This document shows, piece after piece, positions 38,368 to 50,203 of a stretch of 64,000 nucleotides of DNA. The stretch's first letter is position 1; each line of letters starts with the position of its first letter. This stretch comes from Istiophorus platypterus (Eukaryota; Chordata; Actinopteri; Istiophoriformes; Istiophoridae), in contig CM029122.1 in NCBI GenBank assembly GCA_016859345.1, positions 1,395,001-1,459,000 on the forward strand. The letters run 5' to 3'. The notes beneath the pieces are model-generated. The model was not told the DNA's origin, did not search any database, and was given only the letters and a program-made list of their open reading frames with translations. A program made the translations under genes and the position numbers.

Positions 38368-39628
38368 GGGTGTGTGTCTGTGTGTGTGTTCATACACACC
38401 TGAGTAGGAGTGCTGGGTGCCAGACTGCTCTGAGGTCCCCGCCACGTTACAGATCCCCTCCTTCTTGTTGATGGCCTTCCTGAAGGTCTTCGCCACCTCA
38501 GAGCTCTTCAGGCCATGGACAATCTGAGGGCGGAACCACAGGAACAGAACAGGGTTCTGGTCAACTGAAGGTTCTGGACCAGGTCATGTTCTGTCTGTGC
38601 TGTGACATGCTGAATCAAGTCTAATCTCTAGAGCAGAGCATTTCATTTACAGGCAGCATACAGTCACAAGTACTGAACATTTATTCAGTTACTACACTTA
38701 ACTACAATGTTGAGATACTTGTACTTTAATGGAGGATTCCTATTTGTTGCTGCTTTAAAACTGCTAATACTTCAACTACATGAAGCTCCTGAGTGCAGGA
38801 GTCATTCTTTGGATTGAAGTACTTTTACATCGGACCTGAATATTGTGCAACAGAAATGGAGCTAAAATAAAACACTGTTCAAGAAGCTGCGCCAAACCGG
38901 CCCAGAAAAATGAGACAATGACTGTATCAAGATGAATTCTGCCTGTCTGTCTGTCTGTGACCTTCGACCTGCGTGCTCACCTGAGTGAAGTCGTCGAAGC
39001 TGAGCTGGTTGCTGGTCTTGGTCAGCTCCTGGACGATCTCTCGGATCCTGTAGCCGGGCAGCGCCAGGTTGGCGGCTCTGAATAGCTCGGTCAGCTCGTC
39101 TTTGCTGATGAATCCGCTGTTGTCCACATCTGGACGAGTACCGGGACCAGGACCAGGACCAGGTGGAGTCACGGGTCACAGACCAGGAAGAGAAAACAGA
39201 ACTACAATACTGTTCTCATACAAATGACACACTTTACTGAACGTTCAACCTGGGTAACGTTTGGATCATTTCTCTCTCAGGTTTATTTAAATCCGGTTCA
39301 TTTATTACCTGTTTCATTACTAGGTTGTTTCATTATAATGAGCTGTTTGACTCCCATTCAGTAAACGAAGAAGTCACCGATCATCTCTGTCGTCTCCACC
39401 CTTACGTGTCCCCTCTTGTGAATCAGCTATTTCCTGACCCAGGAAATCTACACGTAGTCCCACCACTAATGATTATTGACATTGTCCACTAATCTTCCCA
39501 TTTATTCTTTTAAATGAAGCCTTTAACAATTTCCCAGATCTGAAGGTCTTGGTTCTCTCACCGATCTTTGTGAAGGCTTCTCTGAGCTCCTCCAGCTCCT
39601 CATGAGAGATCTGGGTGGTGGCGTCCAT
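30856..39628 (-). CDS. lcp1: L-plastin-like actin-bundling protein (plastin family)
   Basis: Plastins are cytoplasmic proteins that cross-link actin filaments into bundles. They have two N-terminal EF-hands and two actin-binding regions of two CH domains each. Coding exons in transcript order: 39562-39628, 38981-39129, 38400-38523, 37545-37677, 36711-36792, 36428-36593, 35635-35777, 35056-35151, 34301-34496, 34057-34135, 33687-33801, 32890-33023, 32450-32570, 31598-31722 and 30856-30988. The total is 621 codons with TAA, phases consistent, against 627 aa in human LCP1. LCP1 is favoured over PLS1 and PLS3 by [32 protein letters not shown] and [12 protein letters not shown]. The N-terminus [15 protein letters not shown] is more PLS3-like. 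The ATG lies just inside an exon whose acceptor is at the end of a 5' UTR intron, so at least one non-coding exon lies upstream. The second EF-hand is shortened and one intron is GC-AG (see findings). Confidence 0.92.
32100..32415. repeat. minisatellite of TGTCCTCC/TGTCTCTC units in an lcp1 intron
   Basis: An imperfect array of about 8-bp units (tgtcctcc, tgtctctc and tgactccc) in the intron between lcp1 exons 32450-32570 and 31598-31722. On the minus strand it is purine-only over long stretches. Confidence 0.93.
33806..33860. repeat. (CA)n microsatellite beside an lcp1 acceptor
   Basis: About 27 CA units. On the transcribed (minus) strand this is (TG)n ending just before the acceptor gttccag of the exon 33687-33801. 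Confidence 0.95.
34665..34790. repeat. possible fragment of repeat family B
   Basis: The core attttaataatcgattaatt resembles the centre of the other family B copies. It is short and degraded. Confidence 0.4.
36150..36266 (-). repeat. fragment of palindromic MITE family A
   Basis: It reads ctctttatgctaagctacgc and then tttcccaaaatgtcgaactg, ttccttta, ending in the family's terminus. It lies in an lcp1 intron. Confidence 0.7.
36401..36427. repeat. (CA)n tract forming an lcp1 splice donor
   Basis: On the minus strand this is (GT)n and its first GT is the donor of the lcp1 exon 36428-36593. Confidence 0.9.
37010..37219 (-). repeat. copy of palindromic MITE family A
   Basis: Two tandem-like pieces of ttccagtcttta followed by gagctaagctaac, then ttcatatttagctccttaca and a terminal ccattccttt. 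It sits in an lcp1 intron. Confidence 0.65.
37262..37500 (+). repeat. copy of dispersed repeat family B
   Basis: It reads actactttcattatcgattc, then actgattattttctc and acaatttcctaaggcccaag, all typical of the family. It sits in an lcp1 intron. Confidence 0.5.
37995..38220 (+). repeat. copy of dispersed repeat family B
   Basis: It begins attgattattttcatcatca and ends with attgattaagaaacaaatcg, then tttcagct. It lies in an lcp1 intron. Confidence 0.55.
38302..38358. repeat. (GT)n microsatellite in an lcp1 intron
   Basis: About 28 GT units, continuing as imperfect GT-rich sequence to the donor side of the lcp1 exon at 38400. Confidence 0.95.
38981..39129 (-). CDS. lcp1: lcp1 EF-hand exon (EF1 intact, EF2 degenerate)
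   Basis: Together with the last base of exon 1, this exon encodes residues 23-72. EF1 has a normal calcium loop, [12 protein letters not shown], with acids at positions 1, 3 and 12, Ser at 5 and Gly at 6. After [14 protein letters not shown], where human L-plastin has a second 12-residue loop, this protein has only [10 protein letters not shown]. That is about six residues shorter and lacks the DxDxDG pattern. The splice sites on both sides are good and the frame is kept, so the shortening is in the exon itself. Confidence 0.88.
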
Positions 39629-40079
39629 TTTGGAACCTGAAACTGAGACAAACGCACACACGACATCTGTGAGTCAGAGGCTGGCAGACGTGGTCAGTGG
39701 CAAAGAGAAGGAGGAACTGGAAGATCCGGTCTGTGTGATGCAAAGTGCTGACGGTTCTCGCTTCTGCCAGCTGAGAACTTCCTGTTGCCTGCTGCACTTC
39801 CCTCCTCTAGAGAAGCGATTGTGTGTTTGTTATGTGTGTAATGGGACCTGAACACCTGCACAGGTAACCTGTACTTCTCTGACCACCAGACAAGTACATG
39901 TGTGTGTGGGGGGGGGGTTGTCTAAATAATGGCAACGAGGGCATGTTACTACACAAATAAAACCCAGATTCCCAAATGTGGACAACGGTTTATGGTTTTC
40001 AGAAACAAACTGTTGACAAACAATTTGACAAATGTAGAACCACTTGAAAAATAACGTGTGACATAAATCCTGGACCGTG

Positions 40080-40400
40080 TGAAAGCTCATGACTCATGAA
40101 ATCGTAGCATCGCGGCGTCTGAGATGCGTTCCCCGCGATTTGTCGGCCCTGGACTTTGTTCCTAAGAGAGGAGACTGACTACGACCTGGGGCCAAACGGT
40201 GGGAGCCGTTCAGTACTTCGGTTTGAGGCAGCCGAGACAAGAACATGTGGATTTTTACCACATTCGATTTCGATTGCAGACCGGTAAAGTCAGACCAGAC
40301 GGGTCGTGGCGAGCCATGGCCGGACGTCCAGAGGATCCTCGTCTGCAGTGAATATAAGCCCAGCGATCGGTTCTAAATCCAAATGTTTGTCGTGAACCGA
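40080..40400 (-). promoter_or_regulatory. lcp1: possible lcp1 promoter (CpG-richer patch)
   Basis: This patch is noticeably richer in CG dinucleotides than its surroundings and contains, on the minus strand, GGGCTTATATTCACTGCAG, a TATA-like element. It lies about 0.5-0.8 kb upstream of the lcp1 start-codon exon. No donor site was assigned, so this is a guess. Confidence 0.25.
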
Positions 40401-41092
40401 CGTTATGAGCTCAGTATTCAACCTTAGTAACGTCTGCTGGTGAGATATCACCTTTTATCACTGTGGACAAGTTAAAAAAAAAAAAAGCAGAACCAGAGAC
40501 ATCGGTGAGCCATGAAACTGTTGTTGCTGTTGTTGTTCTCATTTGACTTTTCACCTGACTGTGATCACACCTTTCCTCATGTTTCACAGTCACTGTCAGA
40601 GCTAATGGCATAAACACTGATGTTTGGAAGCAGGAGCTCAAAAAAACAATTTTTTGATTTTTGTTTTTGAGGATTCAGCAAACATCTATATTCACTGGGG
40701 CTGAGCATATTGAGTTAATAAATTTTTATACACATTCATTCACTTTTCAATTCATCTTTTTTTCTATGAAGCATCAAAAAAAATGATCAGAGCTGGAGTG
40801 ATGTCTCGATTTTTTCGACCAAACACTCAATTAACATTCTATTGAAATCTTCTCTTTCTTTTGGCTGAAATCTGCTAATATTTGGCTTTTTCACTCCGAC
40901 ACAACACACAGAGCTTAACATTATATTGACTGAAGATCAGCCATAATCATGTCACTGATAACTTTTGTTCTACCAGAGAACGGAAACTGATGCAGATGAA
41001 GACAAGTGAAGCAACGGTTCACATGACATTTTATTTCGGCCTGTGATGATTGACTCAGTTCGCAGATCCTTATTTGGCAGAGTTAGACGTGA

Positions 41093-41093
41093 C

Positions 41094-41158
<65 letters not shown>
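41093..41158. repeat. (CA)n microsatellite
   Basis: About 33 CA units in the lcp1-alg11 interval. Confidence 0.95.
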
Positions 41159-41162
<4 letters not shown>

Positions 41163-41354
41163 TTTGTGGCAGTCCAAATGCCCCAGCAAACTCACTGTTT
41201 CCTCCTGTTAACCGATAAAAACTACAGCAGCTGTTTTAGAAAGATTACTAACACTTGTTTAAAATGAAAGTACATATTTGTCATTTTTTTTAACAGATTT
41301 ATTTCTTCATTCTGCTAAATCTTGATTTAACGATTTCAGCTCACAAATTAAGAT

Positions 41355-41450
41355 AGTTGGTTTTATTTATATAGCACCAATTCATAACAGAGGTTATCTC
41401 AGGGCATTTTTCTTACAGAGCAGATCTATAACTCTCTAAAGTTATTCTTT
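41355..41450. repeat. dispersed repeat fragment
   Basis: The text ttatttatatagcaccaatt, then cataacagaggttatctcag, resembles a very common fish repeat end. I could not assign it to a class. Confidence 0.4.
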
Positions 41451-42784
41451 CCTCAACATTAAACAAAGACGTCAGGGATAACATGAAGCTGTTCAACAGA
41501 CAAAGTCCAAGATAAAATTAAACCTGTCTGAGGATTTCCCTATTTTTCTTATTTTCCTATCTAATTTTTAATTTTATTTTTCATTTTAATCAGCCTGTTG
41601 CTGATGATGAATGAATGAATGAATGAAGTTATTGGACTGAATTGGAACCAGACATTCGATGGTTCTGCCTCTGCAGCTGTTTCCATTGAGTAAATGTCAG
41701 CGATGGATTCATTGCAAGTTCACGGTTTCCTTTTTATTTTGTCATCTTAAAGGGTAAAGATGAAATTGGACTGATTTCAGACAAAGACGGAAACTTGCTA
41801 CATGACTAAAAATTTTGTTCTTATGTGTCAGACTGAAAAATCAAACCACAGCAGCAGAACCCAGTGTCCTGAAGTGTTGAAAAGTTCCTGAAATTGGTTC
41901 TTTCTTAACGTTGTTGTTTATTCATTTGCAAATGAATATAAAATTTCCTTCTAACTGCAATTTACACATGAGTCAGAACATGTGAAAACAACCTGAAAGT
42001 CATTCTAGGGTTAAACAACTAAAGTTCATTTTTACACGAGTGTTACTCACATTAATCATCAGGGATTTTTAACCTCAACATAAGACACATTGAGGCTTCA
42101 CTAAGTGTAGGTGCCCAGATTTAGAGATACATCAGTCACACTGGAGTCTTCACAGCTCCAGGGTCTGGGGAGAGAAGTGACCTCCTGCCCTCAGAGCTGC
42201 AGATCTGAGGCAGAAATGAAACTGGGCTCAGCCGAAGTTCAGCTCTGACCCGTCTGAAACTGATTCAGTCATTTTAGGAGCAGACGTCACTGAGCTACTC
42301 TTCTACTGCGGCTTTTCTGTCCATGTGATGAAGCTTCGACTTCTGATGAGAAATGACCATTATCTCTACTTTCATTTCATTGTTTCTACTCATTTAATTT
42401 ACTATTTTAGTCACTTTATTTAATTGAACAGTGATACAGTAGTTTTCTTTCCATTTGGCTAAACCTTTGTTTTATAGATGGTTGTTTTTTATGTATTGTT
42501 GTAATTATTATCTTTGATACATTATGTTGTCTTGTCTTTGCTTTTATTTTCTTTCAAAAGGGGGAAATTCAGCCATGTATTAGTTTTTGATGGTTTTGTG
42601 TTGTATGAAGCTGCTGTGTTGCATTTTATTTTGTTTCTTTAGGACCTTTGTTTGATTGTTGGTTTCATGGTTAAGATGAGAAGCTGATTAGAATCCAATA
42701 AAACAAAGAACAAGTTTTCATCTAACCAGTCACATGGTTCAGTTGGTGACATTGTGGCTGTTGGTTTGATTTCCAGTGCAGCAC

Positions 42785-42965
42785 TTTGGTTTTACGGAAT
42801 AATCAGTGAATCGAAAATTAATCACCAACAATTTTCAAGCCAAACATTTGTATGTTCCAGCTTCTAAATGTGAGGATTAGCTGTTGTTTTCTGTTTGAAA
42901 TCACTGAAAATGTAATACTTGGGGTTTTAGACAAAAAATTTGGAGCGCTGTAAAATTTTTTTTTT
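42785..42965 (-). repeat. copy of dispersed repeat family B
   Basis: It reads gaatcgaaaattaatcacca, then tgttccagcttctaaatgtg and aggatta, matching the inverted family B body. Confidence 0.5.
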
Positions 42966-45767
42966 AAACATTTCTCATTTTATTTGGCATCTTTTAGGCT
43001 AAAATATTGGCAGTTAAAATTAAAAAAAAAAATAGATAAGAATAACTAATAACGGCTTTACTCAATCAAACCCCCACAAATCAAGTTTCCATCCAAATGG
43101 GGCACAAATTTAACAGAATTTCCTCAAAAATCTGTAAAAATAAAATTCAAATTAAAGTGTGTTTCCTTTTACTCCTGCTGTGTGAATATGAGGTGACTGG
43201 TTAATACGCAACTAAACAAAATGCTTTCTCCTGGAAATATATTGAAGTTTACAGATGCTTGCCTTCACACCTGGAAACAGGAGCGGCGACAAGATGCTTC
43301 TCCTTCAGCCTGAATCCAAACCAGGATGTTTTCACCAGGAAACCAAGGGTCAGAACTAAAACCAAACGTTTTTTTTATGGAAATCAACTGTCAAAACCAC
43401 AAACAACACAACTTCTCCTCATGTAACAACCCCACACACACACACACACACATACACACACACATACTGTAGGAGGAATAATCTCTGAGCAGAGCTACAG
43501 TTATTCTGTCATTTAGTCAAATGTCTCATGTCAAAGCATTGTTAGTGGAGCTGAATGTTGATTCTGCATCTCTATGCAGCTTTTACCCTGTTGGCTCTGG
43601 TTTATGGTCCCTCAGGCTCTCACCAAACCCCTCAGTGATTAACCGTGATTAACCGGCAGGCTGTGTGTAGCACCATCTTTAGCATCTGAGAGTCAGATAT
43701 TTCCCTCAGGTGTTGGTGCAGACCAAACCAGAGCACAAAGCAACGACTCCACATGACCTGTTCTTCTGAGAGTCACTCTGCCCCATAGTGGTAAGAAATG
43801 AATAACTAATGCAGCTTTAAAGTCTTAGGCCCAAGAGGATGATGCCCCCCAAGGAGGTGGGACAAAGTTTTTGTTTGACAAGTCTCAAATCGTGACTATG
43901 AAGCCCTGAGTCAAGTCCAACAAGTCTCAAAACGAAGTCCAAGTCCTAAACAAAACCTTGTTGAGCCTAAAGAGAAGTGACAGTTTAGCTTATTTACAAA
44001 ATGAAGTAATGACTGATTTTGAAAGTGATCGTTTGTGACTTTTCGGTGAACTGTGTAACATCTGAAAGTTGGATGATCAGATCAGGTCCATCATGTTCTT
44101 CCTGTGACACCAGGTCTCAAGCAGCAGCAACAATCCAGTCTCGTAGGATGAAATACAATCAGGAAGTTAAAGTTTAGGATGAGAAGGTTCGATAATTTCT
44201 TTAACGATGCTAATTTTAAACTCCTCCTCGATAAACAAAAAGCATGATTGGGTGATGTCAAGAAAATGAAGCTGAGCTTCCATATTTCTGAGCCTGTGAC
44301 GGATCGATCGGAGATGTGACGATGTCTGATATACCTAGTTTGAACATTCGACCTCAGAAGACTGACTTGTTACTGGGCAGCGTGGTCTCGGTCTGAGCCA
44401 GAGCCTCAGTGCTAAACCTCAGCACCGTTTCCACACGTGCTTCACTTTCATCGACCAGATCCACAGCAGCTCCTCGACCTTTTCCAACGTTAAGTTTTCA
44501 GACACAGATGACACCCCGACTTTGGCCGACGGCCAAGTTTCTGTTCAGCTTCTCGCTGCCTCAGAGAGAATTTTTTGCAGTTGAAGTGAAGCTAAACCAC
44601 AAACTTCCTTTCCTTTCAGCTCGCTGCAGTGGTTTAACTTCTTCTTCCTCCCGGCTGTAGGCCTCTCTCTAGCTCCGACTGCTCTTACCTCTCGTTGTAC
44701 ATGTACAAAACAGAGCCTGTGCAAAAGTAGATGCAACAACGCTGGAATTCACCGACACAGTTACACAATCTGTCTTCTCTTCTTTGTCTTTTCTACCCTG
44801 CCTCCTTCAAACAAAAAAGAAAAAAAAGGAGAAAAAAAAGCCAAGCCCCCCACTCCCCACCCCCCAACCCCTCCCCATGTGCTTTTGATGCCACAGTGAT
44901 GCCTTTGGGAACACCTGCCCAGATCAGAGGCCACCTGAGCTAATTTTTCTTTACCTGGGAGGTGAGGTGAAGAGGCTGGTGGTCTCTGGTTGCGGGGGAG
45001 AACTTCTCGTCTTCCTCAGTTGGTCCGTCCGGCTGCTGCACCTCTCACTGCTCGACAGGCACCAAGACCAGGGCGACAGCGCATGTATTCAAGATCTACG
45101 AGGAAGGAAGTGACATGCAGCGCTTCAGAAACAGGAATGAAAGGCGTTTTGTCTTTATATGGCAATGCACGCCCGTTGCAAGTCAAGGTGACCCCACTGC
45201 ACCCGGTTCAAGGGGTTTTGGTGACAAGTTTCACAGTTTCTGACGAGAACGCCATGGCAGGCTAGGTGCCTCGGGGGGCTTCATTTAAATAACATCACAT
45301 CTAGAACAAGGTGCTAATAGAGACCAGATTCACTTCATCCTACAAGACTGAATAATTAAATCCAGTGGTTGAGTCTGTTTATTTAAATAAAACACTGGTT
45401 GTTGGCGAGGTCACTCGTCTTTCCTGTGGCTTTTAAATCAGGACAGACAAGAGGCCGGAGAGACAGGTAGTTAAGAGACAGACAGGTTGGTAGAGATGGA
45501 CAGGACAGAAAGGACAGGCGGATACAGAGACAGACAGGAAGTACTGATAATCTCGTTATTTTTACAATAAGATTTTTTAAAAACTACCAAAGCGAAAGCA
45601 AACATCACGTCTGTTAAATTCAGCGACTCTAAATTTATACACGTAAATTGTGTAAACAATACAACCACAAGGTGGAGAGATGGACAAGTGTCTTGTCTGG
45701 ATTATTATTTATTCCTATATTGTAGATAATATTAGAAAATATCACAAACATGGAATGATGATAGTAA

Positions 45768-45960
45768 TCATAATAATAATAATAATAACCATAATAATAA
45801 TAAGAATAACAATAATATTATGAACATAATATTAACAACAATAATATTATTAACAATAATATTAACAACAACAACAATAATAATAGCAATAATATTATGA
45901 ACCATAATATTAACAACAATAATAATATTGTAAACAATAATATTATTATTATCATTATTA
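45768..45960. repeat. AT-rich trinucleotide-like array (AAT/AAC)
   Basis: About 190 bp of interspersed AAT, AAC and ATT triplets with self-complementary pieces such as aataatattatt. It lies between lcp1 and alg11. Confidence 0.85.
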
Positions 45961-46100
45961 GATGTTGGACGTATATTTGATTTATTTATCGTTATCATTT
46001 TTTTGTTTTCTTATTTTTGATGTGGACATTTACACAGACTGATAGGTTAAACACAGGAGATTTATCTCTGTATGAGCATAAATCTACCTGGTATAACTTT

Positions 46101-46232
46101 TAACGTGCCGTAATCAATAAAGCAATAACTGTCACGTGTGGATGACGTAAAGGTAAACAAAGGCTCAGCCAATCAGAGCGAGGCCTCCGGGTCAGCTGAC
46201 TGCCGTGAGACGTCAACAGCGGTGTTGTCAAG
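46101..46232 (+). promoter_or_regulatory. alg11: alg11 promoter candidate
   Basis: Directly upstream of the alg11 ATG are a CACGTG E-box (46133-46138), a CRE/ATF-like TGACGTAA (46143-46150), a CCAAT box (46169-46173) and a GACGTCA half of a CRE (46209-46215). There is no TATA box at the usual distance. The cluster within about 100 bp of the ATG is consistent with a compact housekeeping promoter. Use of these sites is inferred. Confidence 0.5.
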
Positions 46233-46288
46233 ATGGCGGAACAGGAGCCGCAGCACCGCTTGTCTCCGTGTTTCTGCGACTTAATGAG
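46233..46288 (+). CDS. alg11: alg11 first coding exon (56 bp)
   Basis: The ATG in aagATGG starts 18 codons plus two bases and ends at the donor gag|gtaaac. The split codon AG|G joins to 46800. This start is preferred because exon 2 alone has no in-frame ATG before the membrane anchor; its open frame begins at a GTG. The joined N-terminus resembles the human one. Confidence 0.88.
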
Positions 46289-49200
46289 GTAAACGTCTCC
46301 TCGCAGCGCTTCGCTTCTCTACCGAACCGACGCTCGGTCCTCTCGGCGCCGACTGGCCCCCGGGGGCTGCTCCGGCTCCCGGAGGCTCCTCCGGCTGGCT
46401 CCTCCGGCTCCCGGAGGCTGCTCCGGCTCCCGGGGGCTGCTCCGGCTCCCGGAGGCTCCTCCGGCTGGCTCCTCCGGCTCCCGGAGGCTGCTCCGGCTCC
46501 CGGAGGCTGCTCCGGCTCCTCCGGCTCCCGGGGCTCCTCCGGCTCCTCCGGCTCCCGGAGGCTGCTCCGGCTCCCGGGGGCTCCTCCGGCTCCCGGGGGC
46601 TCCTCCGGCTGGCTCCCCCGGCTCCCGGGGCTCCTCCGGCTCCCGGAGGCTCCTCCGGCTCCCGGGGGCTCCTCCGGCTCCCGGGGCTCCTCCGGCTGGC
46701 TCCCCCGGCTCCCGGGGGCTCCTCCGGCTGCAGCTGCTCCTGCTCCCCTAGCAGCCACCGGGCTAATCGGCTGTCCGTGCTCTGTCTGCCCCTCCTCAGG
46801 TTGCTGTGGTCCCTGGTCGCGCCCTGCGCCTACCTCAGCCTGCTCCTGACCCTGGTCCTGCTGCTGCTCCTGCTGGGGCTCCGCCTGTGGCTGCGGGGCC
46901 GCCGGAGGGCCCGCCGGGCCCGGGACGGCGGCCCCGCCGTGGCCTTCTTCCACCCGTACTGCAGCGCCGGAGGCGGCGGGGAGCGGGTCCTGTGGTGCTC
47001 CCTGAGGGCCCTCATGCACCGGTACGGATCCAGCGGCCTGTCGGTCACACGCATGGATACGTTCGGAGTTTTATGACACATCTGCCGTCTAACTACACTT
47101 CGTCAGTACGCTATACGGCCTAAAGTATGTGGACACCCTCGTTCGCTTCCTTCAGTGTACTTTTGGCCGAAGGAGAATTACTCAGATCTTTTCCCCATTA
47201 AAAGTAATAATATCACGCTGTAAAAACACCCAATGGACAATGTTACATACGCAAACGTATGTGACTGCTACGGTGTTATATACTATAGAAGTAGATCAAT
47301 ACGACTAATTCATTAATAACCAAGTCATTTATTGCTGTAGTCGTCGAGGCTGAGCTCGTTACTGTCTTATAAGGCTAATGATTGTTTTCAACATGGATTT
47401 ATCATCTGTCAATTAATCAGTTGATTGTTTGGTTTGTAAAAACTCAGAAAAACAGTGAGAAATGCCCGTGATCTTAACCACCCAGAGGGAAAGTGGAATG
47501 ATTCAAAGTCAGTGTAACTGCCACCACCACATCTTCCCGGTGTCTCTAACTGTGCAGACTGGGTTTAACGACCATCTTACATAACCAGAGAAAATGACCG
47601 ACCAGCTACATAATCAGACTGGAAGGTAAAGCTGTGTGGGAAACTGTTCTCCACCGTGTCAACAGCTTCCATCAGCCGAGGTCAGATTTATTCAGGCTAA
47701 CCTCGGCTCAAGGTGAGGGTTGAAACTTGGCTGTGATTGGCCGTGAGCCCGGGCCCTGAACACGCCCTCGTTGTCCCCCTGAGTGACAGGTACACAGAGG
47801 AAGAGGCCATTTCCTTGTTTCTTATGATAGAGGTGGCGACCCCGACTCTTAGTTATATGCTGCCCCCTGTTGGTTTGGAGTTACACTCCACCTCAGGGTC
47901 TTGGCCTCTTAGTTCCCATTAGGTGAAATCATCATTTTGCTAATCTTGATATTTTACATGTTAGTCTTTCTCCAACCTTGTGTCATTAGATTGGTGAAGG
48001 CTCTTTCGAGCACTGCAACTATTCATCAGTTTCATCATCATTTCATCTACAGATTATTTACGCTGTTGAGGAATTCATTATTTTGTCAATGAAGTGTCAG
48101 AAAACATTGAAAAACGTCCATTTTGATTTAAATGACTTGTTCTGTCTGACCAACAGTCCACAACCCAAAGATATTCCGTTTACCATTGTACAAAGAAAAG
48201 TAGGGAATCAAGTTGAAATTAGACAATGTTGAAAAATGACTGAAACTATGAATAGATTTTTAAAATAGTTGCTCAAGGTTGATTAGTTTCCTGTCAATCA
48301 ACTCATCGTTTCAGCCCTAAAATGAGGTTATTTTAGCTAAAAGATGTTATCACACAGCTACAATAGAAAAATAAGCAGTCGAAACAGTAGAAATCATAGA
48401 ATATTCAATTACTCTTAGGTCTGAGGCCATGAAGAGACAACAGAAGCCTTTATAATGTCCCACTAAGGTCTGGTGGCAAAACGTGTTTTATTTTAAAGAT
48501 GCTGGACCTGGACATGAAGCTCCCCCAGCCTGAATTCACCTCACACCTCGATATAGTGTAATGGACATGACATGAATCACTGAAGCTGAGTTTTCACCTT
48601 TTCATGACAGATACCCTCGAATCTCCTTCGTGGTTTACACTGGCGATCAGGGAGTGACCGCTGAGCAGATCCTGGACGGAGCCCGCCAGCGTTTCAACAT
48701 CACACTGCCCCGACCGGTCGCTTTCATCTTCCTGCGTCACCGCACGCTGGTGGAGGCCGTTTCCTACCCGCACTTCACCCTGCTGGGCCAGAGCGCCGGC
48801 TCTATGTTCCTCGGTAAGACGGGGCCAAAACAGAGAGACTCCCCAGATTGTAGTGTTCAGGAACACTGTGGCTGAATAAGTGCTGGTTCATTTTCAGCCT
48901 CTGTGTTGTCCCAGTTATAATTCAGAGGAAGAATTTAATATGAACACTATAAACATAAATATAAAATCGTGTGTGTTTATGTGTCTGTGTGTGTTTTAGG
49001 CTGGGAGGCTCTGACGGCCTTCGTCCCAGACCTGTACGTGGACTCGATGGGCTATGCCTTCACACTGCCAATCTTCCGCTATCTGGGAGGCTGTAAGGTG
49101 GCGAGCTATGTCCACTATCCCACTGTCAGTACCGACATGTTGTCTGTGGTCAGAGACAGAAACCCCAGGTAACATACACACACTTGTCCGCCTGTCATAG

Positions 49201-50133
49201 CTGTTCAGGGGTGATTGCAGTCACCAGGCTCCACCCTGTCCAGGAAGCAGACTGGGGAGGGACATTGTTTTAAAAAAGCCCAGTTTTCTGGGAACATACT
49301 CAAACATCAACCTGGTGCTTTAAGATTTATTCACTCACTGGATAGTTCAGTTTGCCATTTACATTTGTAAATTTAACCAGTTTATTTAACTCCAGCCACC
49401 TGTCTTCTTCCTCGTCTGTCTCCCAGGTTCAACAACGCCGACTTCATCTCCAGAAACCCGCTGCTGAGTGCAGTGAAGGTGGTGTACTACTGCTGCTTCG
49501 CGCTGCTGTATGGCCTGGCCGGCTCCTGCAGCGACGTCATCATGGTGAACTCAACCTGGACGCTGGGACACATACTGGCTCTGTGGCGCTCCCCGGGCCG
49601 CACCAGCGTCGTCTACCCGCCCTGCGACGTCAGGGCCTTCCTGGATGTCCCACTGGAGGAGGAGGAGGAGGAGGAGGAGGACGAGATGGAGGAGGGCTGG
49701 GAGGAGATCGGACAGGAGCTGGGGAGTGGAGAGGTAGAGGGGAGAGGGGGAGGCGGAGGGGGGGGCAGGAAGTGCTACTCCATCGTGTCGGTGGGTCAGT
49801 TCAGGCCGGAGAAGGATCATCGGCTGCAGATCCGGGCGTTTCGCAGACTGCTGGACAGGAAAGGGGAGGGGCCCGGGGGGCGGGAGTCGCTGCGGCTGGT
49901 GCTGGTCGGCGGCTGCAGGAACCAGGAGGACGAGGAGAGGGTGCTGATGCTGCGGGGGCTCTGCCAGGAGCTGGGGGTGTCCGACTGGGTCGACTTCAAA
50001 CTGAACGTCCCGTTTGAGGAGCTGAAGAGGGAGCTGGTGGACGCCACCATCGGTCTACACACCATGTGGAACGAACACTTCGGCATAGGTGAGGACAATG
50101 TGGGGCCCCCGACAAACACACGCACACGCACGC

Positions 50134-50203
<70 letters not shown>

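Larger units (their letters stand above)
39629..46100. other. lcp1-alg11 head-to-head interval
   Basis: It holds the upstream part of lcp1 (5' UTR intron and at least one non-coding exon, not located). It also holds a (CA)n tract at 41093-41158, a short (CA)n near 43434-43465, family B traces near 42790 and an ATT/AAC-rich run at 45768-45960. The short ORFs around 44409-45265 have no recognisable family and no supporting splice structure. No additional gene is supportable. Confidence 0.55.

Noticed and set aside
43860..43960. Repeats of caagtc/aagtcc text
   Set aside because: Resembles a common degraded fish repeat, but it is too short to define a unit or boundary.
44409..45265. Cluster of plus-strand ORFs of 70-91 codons upstream of alg11
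   Set aside because: No recognisable protein family and no paired splice sites; composition resembles non-coding sequence. They could overlap lcp1 upstream exons, but nothing supports that.
46228..47019. 263-codon minus-strand open frame across alg11 intron 1 and exon 2
   Set aside because: It is the antisense of a GC-rich minisatellite plus alg11 exon 2. Its Gly/Ala/Glu/Pro repeats follow the DNA repeat, and no family or splice context supports it. The 214-codon plus-strand frame is the same artefact.
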